DNA of 7,495 nucleotides from assembly GCA_964631255.1 (NCBI GenBank), contig CAZVWS010000073.1:1-7495 (forward strand). Reading direction: 5' to 3'. The notes beneath the pieces were generated by a model. It was not told where the DNA came from and searched no databases. It saw only the letters and a list, made by a program, of their open reading frames with translations. The stretch comes from JBGZFC01 sp964631255. GTDB lineage: Bacteria; Bacteroidota; Bacteroidia; Bacteroidales; Dysgonomonadaceae. Made by a program: the position numbers and the translations under genes. Each line of letters begins with the position of its first letter. The first letter of the stretch is position 1. Of the stretch, positions 4,539 to 7,495 are shown one piece after another.

Positions 4539-6125
4539 ATGAGAAAAAGTATTTTTATTTCGCTATTGGTACTAATCAGTACTGTTTGCTCGGCACAAGA
4601 TTTTTGGACAAAAACAAAAATACCCGACGTTTCGGCTGCAAACTATCTTGCCGCAAACTCCAAAGGATGGGTTTATATTGCAACTTCCGAAGGAGTATAT
4701 GTTGCCAAAAATAATGGACAAGAGATTACTCGTACAAATTTGCACGAAATCACAAATCGATTGCAAATAAACGAACAAGACCATATTTACGCCATTTCGT
4801 ACGACCAAAGAAAATTATACTATTCCGAAGATGAAGGCAATACTTGGAATGTTAATGATTTGGCTCCTATTTTTTCCAAAAATAAACAACCGGAATCGGC
4901 TGAGAAATCGAAAGTAATCGGTGCCCCGATAGAATCTTTTTATGTGAAAGGGAATATCGTGATTTGCGGAGGTTCATACAACGGTGGAGTTTGGAAATCC
5001 AATGATTCAGGAAAAACCTGGACAAAAGTTTTAAGCGATGATGATAATGATTATTTGCTATTGGGAGCTAATTTTGGGGTTGTATATGAGCGAAACAATG
5101 GTACACTTCTTCTTGGTACGTCCTCTTTTATCGTAGGAAAACAAAGTGAAGATAATAATAAGGATTATGGGTTGGGCTTGCATAAATCAGAAAATGAGGG
5201 GGATAATTGGCAATATTGGGAAGGTTCTTACGACCGTCCCGGTAATATACAAGAGGTAGTGGAAAATTCTAAAAATCACCTTTTTGTGGCAACGTATTTT
5301 TACTATCCGGATATGAATGGAATTCACATGTCTAAAGATAACGGAGCAAGTTGGCAACATTGTTCCCATCCTACAATTGGATGGGATCACAATTTAATCA
5401 TGACACCTAACGACGTGATCTATACCAACTTCTCAAACGGTTATGATAGCAATAATCAGCTAGTAAGAGCAACTTATCGTTCATTTAATGATGGCAACAG
5501 CTGGAGTAAATTGCAAAACACTTTAGATGGCGAGCAGAATCCGTCTGTATACTCACTTTGTGCATCTGCCGATGGATATTTATACGCGTTGTATAGAGGA
5601 GGATATCTTTTGCGAAGTGCATATCCCGTAACCGGTGAAACCTGCACGGTAATGGTTTCCGTAACTCCCAACAATGGTGGGGAAGTAGAAGGCAATGACA
5701 GTTATCATCTCAACGAAACAGTTAAACTCATAGCTAAACCAAATACCGATTTTGAATTTGCCAATTGGACATCGGCAGTTGGTACTATTTTGTCGGAAGA
5801 CAGTGTATATAGTTTTCAGATTAAAGAAGATACCTTTATCAAAGCCAATTTTAGAGATATTTCGGGCATCGAAGAGTTGCAAGCAAATACCGTTTGGGTA
5901 TATCCCAACCCGTTTACTGCGCACATACAAATAAAAGTGGACGATCTGTCTATCTCCACCGAAAAAGGAATGATAGTAACCATTTACGATATGGAAGGTC
6001 GCGAATTATATAAAACTACTACCCACAACGGATTAGTCAATTTGTCGCACTTGCCCAAAGCGGTTTACAACATGCAAGTAAAAATTGACGGCAAGCGTGG
6101 TGTTTATAAGATTGTAAAACAGTAG
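4539..6125 (+). CDS. Secreted beta-propeller protein with T9SS type A sorting domain
   Basis: A 528-residue exported protein. Residues 1-19 are a signal peptide ending CSA before Gln20, as expected for signal peptidase I substrates in this phylum, whose new N-terminal Gln is usually cyclised. Residues about 25-360 carry five Asp-box (BNR-type) motifs of the form S-x-D/N-x-G-x-T/S/N-W at 96-103, 154-161, 217-224, 265-272 and 315-322, pointing to a beta-propeller. No FRIP/YRIP motif of sialidases is seen, so sialidase activity is not supported; a glycan- or protein-binding propeller or a Ycf48/sortilin-like fold is as likely. Residues about 369-438 form one InlB B-repeat-like domain (VTPNNGGEV at 375-383, FANW at 407-410, KANF at 435-438). 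Residues about 445-528 are the T9SS sorting domain, with VYPNPF (454-459), VTIYDMEGREL (480-490) and the terminal YKIVKQ. It should cross the outer membrane by T9SS and be released or anchored. Its own promoter makes it monocistronic. Confidence 0.85.
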   Translation: MRKSIFISLLVLISTVCSAQDFWTKTKIPDVSAANYLAANSKGWVYIATSEGVYVAKNNGQEITRTNLHEITNRLQINEQDHIYAISYDQRKLYYSEDEGNTWNVNDLAPIFSKNKQPESAEKSKVIGAPIESFYVKGNIVICGGSYNGGVWKSNDSGKTWTKVLSDDDNDYLLLGANFGVVYERNNGTLLLGTSSFIVGKQSEDNNKDYGLGLHKSENEGDNWQYWEGSYDRPGNIQEVVENSKNHLFVATYFYYPDMNGIHMSKDNGASWQHCSHPTIGWDHNLIMTPNDVIYTNFSNGYDSNNQLVRATYRSFNDGNSWSKLQNTLDGEQNPSVYSLCASADGYLYALYRGGYLLRSAYPVTGETCTVMVSVTPNNGGEVEGNDSYHLNETVKLIAKPNTDFEFANWTSAVGTILSEDSVYSFQIKEDTFIKANFRDISGIEELQANTVWVYPNPFTAHIQIKVDDLSISTEKGMIVTIYDMEGRELYKTTTHNGLVNLSHLPKAVYNMQVKIDGKRGVYKIVKQ

Positions 6126-6144
6126 ATTATAAAGAATACTAAAA

Positions 6145-6215
6145 GATAATTTGCTTTTGCACAGCGTGTTGTGGAATTTATCCAAGTGAAAAAATTTTTT
6201 TTATTGCAAATTATC
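6145..6215. repeat. Ten-base inverted repeat around an AT-rich spacer
   Basis: GATAATTTGC at 6145-6154 and GCAAATTATC at 6206-6215 are perfect inverted copies separated by 51 bases, which include an A-run/T-run junction near 6189-6202. The repeat lies between the stop of the propeller gene (6125) and the shared terminator (6240). It could be a distal RNA hairpin at the 3' end of that transcript or a protein-binding pair. The long spacer makes it a poor terminator, and nothing else supports a function. Confidence 0.35.
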
Positions 6216-6239
6216 ATCTCGTTTGGCAACAGCCTTTCT

Positions 6240-6288
6240 AAAACAAAAAAACCGAGAAAGAAAAAAATCTTCCTCGGTTTTTTGTTTT
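6240..6288. terminator. Bidirectional terminator between convergent genes
   Basis: CCGAG (6252-6256) pairs with CTCGG (6273-6277). The stem is extended outward by six A-T pairs (6246-6251 with 6278-6283) and, past a single bulged A6245, by C-G and four more A-T pairs. It is extended inward past one A-C mismatch by AAGA (6258-6261) with TCTT (6268-6271). The outer arms provide a T-tract on either strand, so it can stop transcription both from the propeller gene (stop at 6125) and from the M48 gene, whose stop at 6301 is only 12 bases away. Confidence 0.85.
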
Positions 6289-6300
6289 ATACCGGTATTA

Positions 6301-7191
6301 TCAGAAACTCCATTCTTGCGAAGTTTTTGGCTTTTTACCTTGTGTGTTGGTTGTAGGTGTAGTGTTTTGCACGCCGCTGCCTTTGTAATATTGCAGTACT
6401 GCCGGCAGGATAGACTCGATGTATGCAATTCGTTTGGTGTCGGTAGGGTGGGTACTCAAAAACTCGGGAGGTGTGTTACCTTGCGAGCCTTGTGACATTC
6501 GTTTCCAGAACGGAACTGCCGTTTGCGGATTGTAACCTGCCATTGCCATGAATATAAGCCCCAATTCATCGGCTTCATACTCCTGTTTACGAGCATAAGG
6601 AAGCATAACGCCATATTGTGCGCCCAATCCAAAAACCGCTTGTCCCAATTGCGAACCTGCCGATGTACCAAGCAAACTTCCGGTGATAGCTCCGCCATAT
6701 TGCATCGCAATTTGTTGGCTCATGCGTTCTGCCGAATGTTTTGCTACCACGTGCGCCACTTCGTGCCCAACAACTACTGCCAACGCTTCTTCCGATTGGG
6801 TAACGGGCAGTAGCCCTTCAAAAATTACAATTTTACCGCCCGGCATAGCAAAGGCGTTTACACTGTTGTCTTTTACCAAATTGAACTCCCAAGCAAAGTT
6901 TTTCAACTCCGCTTCGTAACCGTTGTTCTTCAAAAATGCTTCTGTGGCGTTGGCTATTCGTTCGCCTACACGTGCCACCATTTGCGCGTTAGCGGTATTT
7001 CTTTCTACCGGCGCGCTGCTAATAAACTGTTCGTATTGTTGCAAACTGAGCGCCAACACTTGCTCGTCAGAAACCAGTTGCAATTGTCGTCTGCCCGTGA
7101 GCGGCACGCTTCCGCAGTTGTAAAGGAAAAGTGCGGTTAGGCTAATAAACAGGAGCTGTTTCCCAATTTTAAATCTGTTACCTTTTCTCAT
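6301..7191 (-). CDS. M48-family zinc metalloprotease, predicted lipoprotein
   Basis: A 296-residue protease of the M48 peptidase family (LoiP/BepA-like group), probably lipid-anchored and facing the periplasm, where relatives degrade misfolded or stalled envelope proteins. Residues 1-25 form a signal peptide with cysteine at 26 (LYNC). The following GSVPLTGRRQLQLVS (27-41) is the usual family start, but Asn before Cys makes the lipobox atypical. The catalytic motif is HEVAH (143-147), with Glu144 as the base and His143 and His147 as zinc ligands; the third ligand is Glu204 in EYEAD (204-208). Conserved flanking motifs are NAFAMPGGKIVIFEGLL (112-128) and STHPTDTKR (246-254). The core is complete. 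A Thr/Gln/Lys-rich tail (about 275-296) follows. It is convergent with the propeller gene and shares its terminator. No strong promoter is visible in the 133 bases upstream. Confidence 0.9.
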   Translation of the reverse strand: MRKGNRFKIGKQLLFISLTALFLYNCGSVPLTGRRQLQLVSDEQVLALSLQQYEQFISSAPVERNTANAQMVARVGERIANATEAFLKNNGYEAELKNFAWEFNLVKDNSVNAFAMPGGKIVIFEGLLPVTQSEEALAVVVGHEVAHVVAKHSAERMSQQIAMQYGGAITGSLLGTSAGSQLGQAVFGLGAQYGVMLPYARKQEYEADELGLIFMAMAGYNPQTAVPFWKRMSQGSQGNTPPEFLSTHPTDTKRIAYIESILPAVLQYYKGSGVQNTTPTTNTQGKKPKTSQEWSF

Positions 7192-7324
7192 TTTGATGCT
7201 TTTTTGTCTGTTTATATATGTACTTTGATGCTATTCATATAAAACAGTTTAACCAGAAACTTTGTTTATCGAAACACGATTTTGTTGAAAATATCAACTG
7301 TAAAAATTTGCTGTTTCTATCGAT

Positions 7325-7495
7325 TTAGTTTTTGGCTATTTTTTCAATTACTACTCTGTTTGATGTGGTAATTTTGAGTAGATAAATGCCACTATTCAAT
7401 GCACTTAAGTCAACAGATTTGTTTGTTGTGCCTAAGCCCGCGGATATGTTTACCACCGATTTGCTGCTCAAGTCAAACAACTCAATTTGATGAAT
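7325..7495 (-). CDS. 3' end of a second T9SS cargo protein (partial)
   Basis: Reading the minus strand from the window edge, an open frame of 56 codons ends at TAA (7325-7327). The peptide has the strand pattern of a T9SS type A sorting domain: IELFDLSSKSVVNI, then a Gly/Thr-rich turn, VDLSALNSGIYLLKI, and the basic end RVVIEKIAKN. The segment L-x-x-L-x-x-G-I-Y-L-L-K-I is the typical motif. The N-terminal part, including the functional domains, lies beyond position 7495, so the protein's activity is unknown. It lies upstream of the M48 gene in the same direction, with a 133-base gap that has no convincing terminator, so read-through into the M48 gene is possible. Confidence 0.8.
   Translation of the reverse strand: MHQIELFDLSSKSVVNISAGLGTTNKSVDLSALNSGIYLLKITTSNRVVIEKIAKN

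Noticed and set aside
4539..6125. Sialidase annotation based on Asp boxes
   Set aside because: Asp boxes are structural and occur in many propellers; the FRIP/YRIP catalytic motif is not seen.
6171..6356. 61-codon + strand frame in the convergent gap
   Set aside because: It runs through the bidirectional terminator into the 3' end of the M48 gene, and its Lys/Phe-rich peptide simply reflects A and T runs.
6523..6919. Overlapping + strand frames opposite the M48 gene
   Set aside because: They are antisense to conserved motifs including HEVAH and EYEAD and resemble no known protein.
7284..7298. Small hairpin GTTGA-AAATA-TCAAC as terminator of the partial T9SS gene
   Set aside because: Only five pairs and no T-tract on the minus strand after the stem; not distinguishable from chance.
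7295..7302. Minus-strand TACAGTTG as promoter of the M48 gene
   Set aside because: One mismatch in the conserved TTTG part, no TTTG -33 element at 19-21 bases, and over 100 bases from the start codon; too weak to annotate.

Overview
The window looks like a chromosomal segment of a Bacteroidetes bacterium, most likely Bacteroidales. The evidence is the gene content: Bacteroidetes-type BamD lipoprotein, RNA polymerase omega and DUF4293 in a row, a bacterial GH3-family enzyme, and two proteins ending in type IX secretion (T9SS) C-terminal sorting domains. Three intergenic regions on the + strand carry exact matches to the Bacteroidetes -7 promoter element TAnnTTTG. Shine-Dalgarno sequences are absent and leaders are A-rich, as usual in this phylum. 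No RNA gene, insertion sequence or CRISPR array was seen.

Layout. Positions 1-331 are non-coding and hold an imperfect hairpin (6-35), a nine-unit degenerate heptamer array (56-118), a possible minus-strand -7 element (128-135), and the promoter and candidate operator of the next gene. Then come a Crp/Fnr-family regulator (332-1033, +) and a GH3 adenylate-forming enzyme (1117-2625, +; start revised from a TTG at 1078). After these are bamD (2708-3523, +), rpoZ (3571-3903, +) and a DUF4293 membrane protein (3907-4362, +), closed by a strong hairpin terminator (4391-4424). A separate promoter overlapping that terminator's tail drives a secreted beta-propeller protein with a T9SS sorting domain (4539-6125, +). 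A two-way terminator (6240-6288) separates it from a convergent M48 metalloprotease lipoprotein (6301-7191, -). The window ends inside the last 56 codons of a second T9SS cargo protein on the minus strand (7325-7495).

How the genes fit together. BamD (outer-membrane protein insertion), the periplasmic M48 protease (probably envelope quality control) and the T9SS cargo are all cell-envelope functions, with rpoZ as a core transcription gene embedded among them. The Crp/Fnr regulator may control itself through a perfect TTGTT-N4-AACAA palindrome just before its start codon. Whether it also controls the adjacent GH3 gene is open; only a half-site is visible there.

Nothing here is a clear undescribed multi-gene system. 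The least explained items are the heptamer array, the candidate operator of the regulator, the unknown substrate of the bacterial GH3 enzyme, and the uncharacterised propeller cargo protein.
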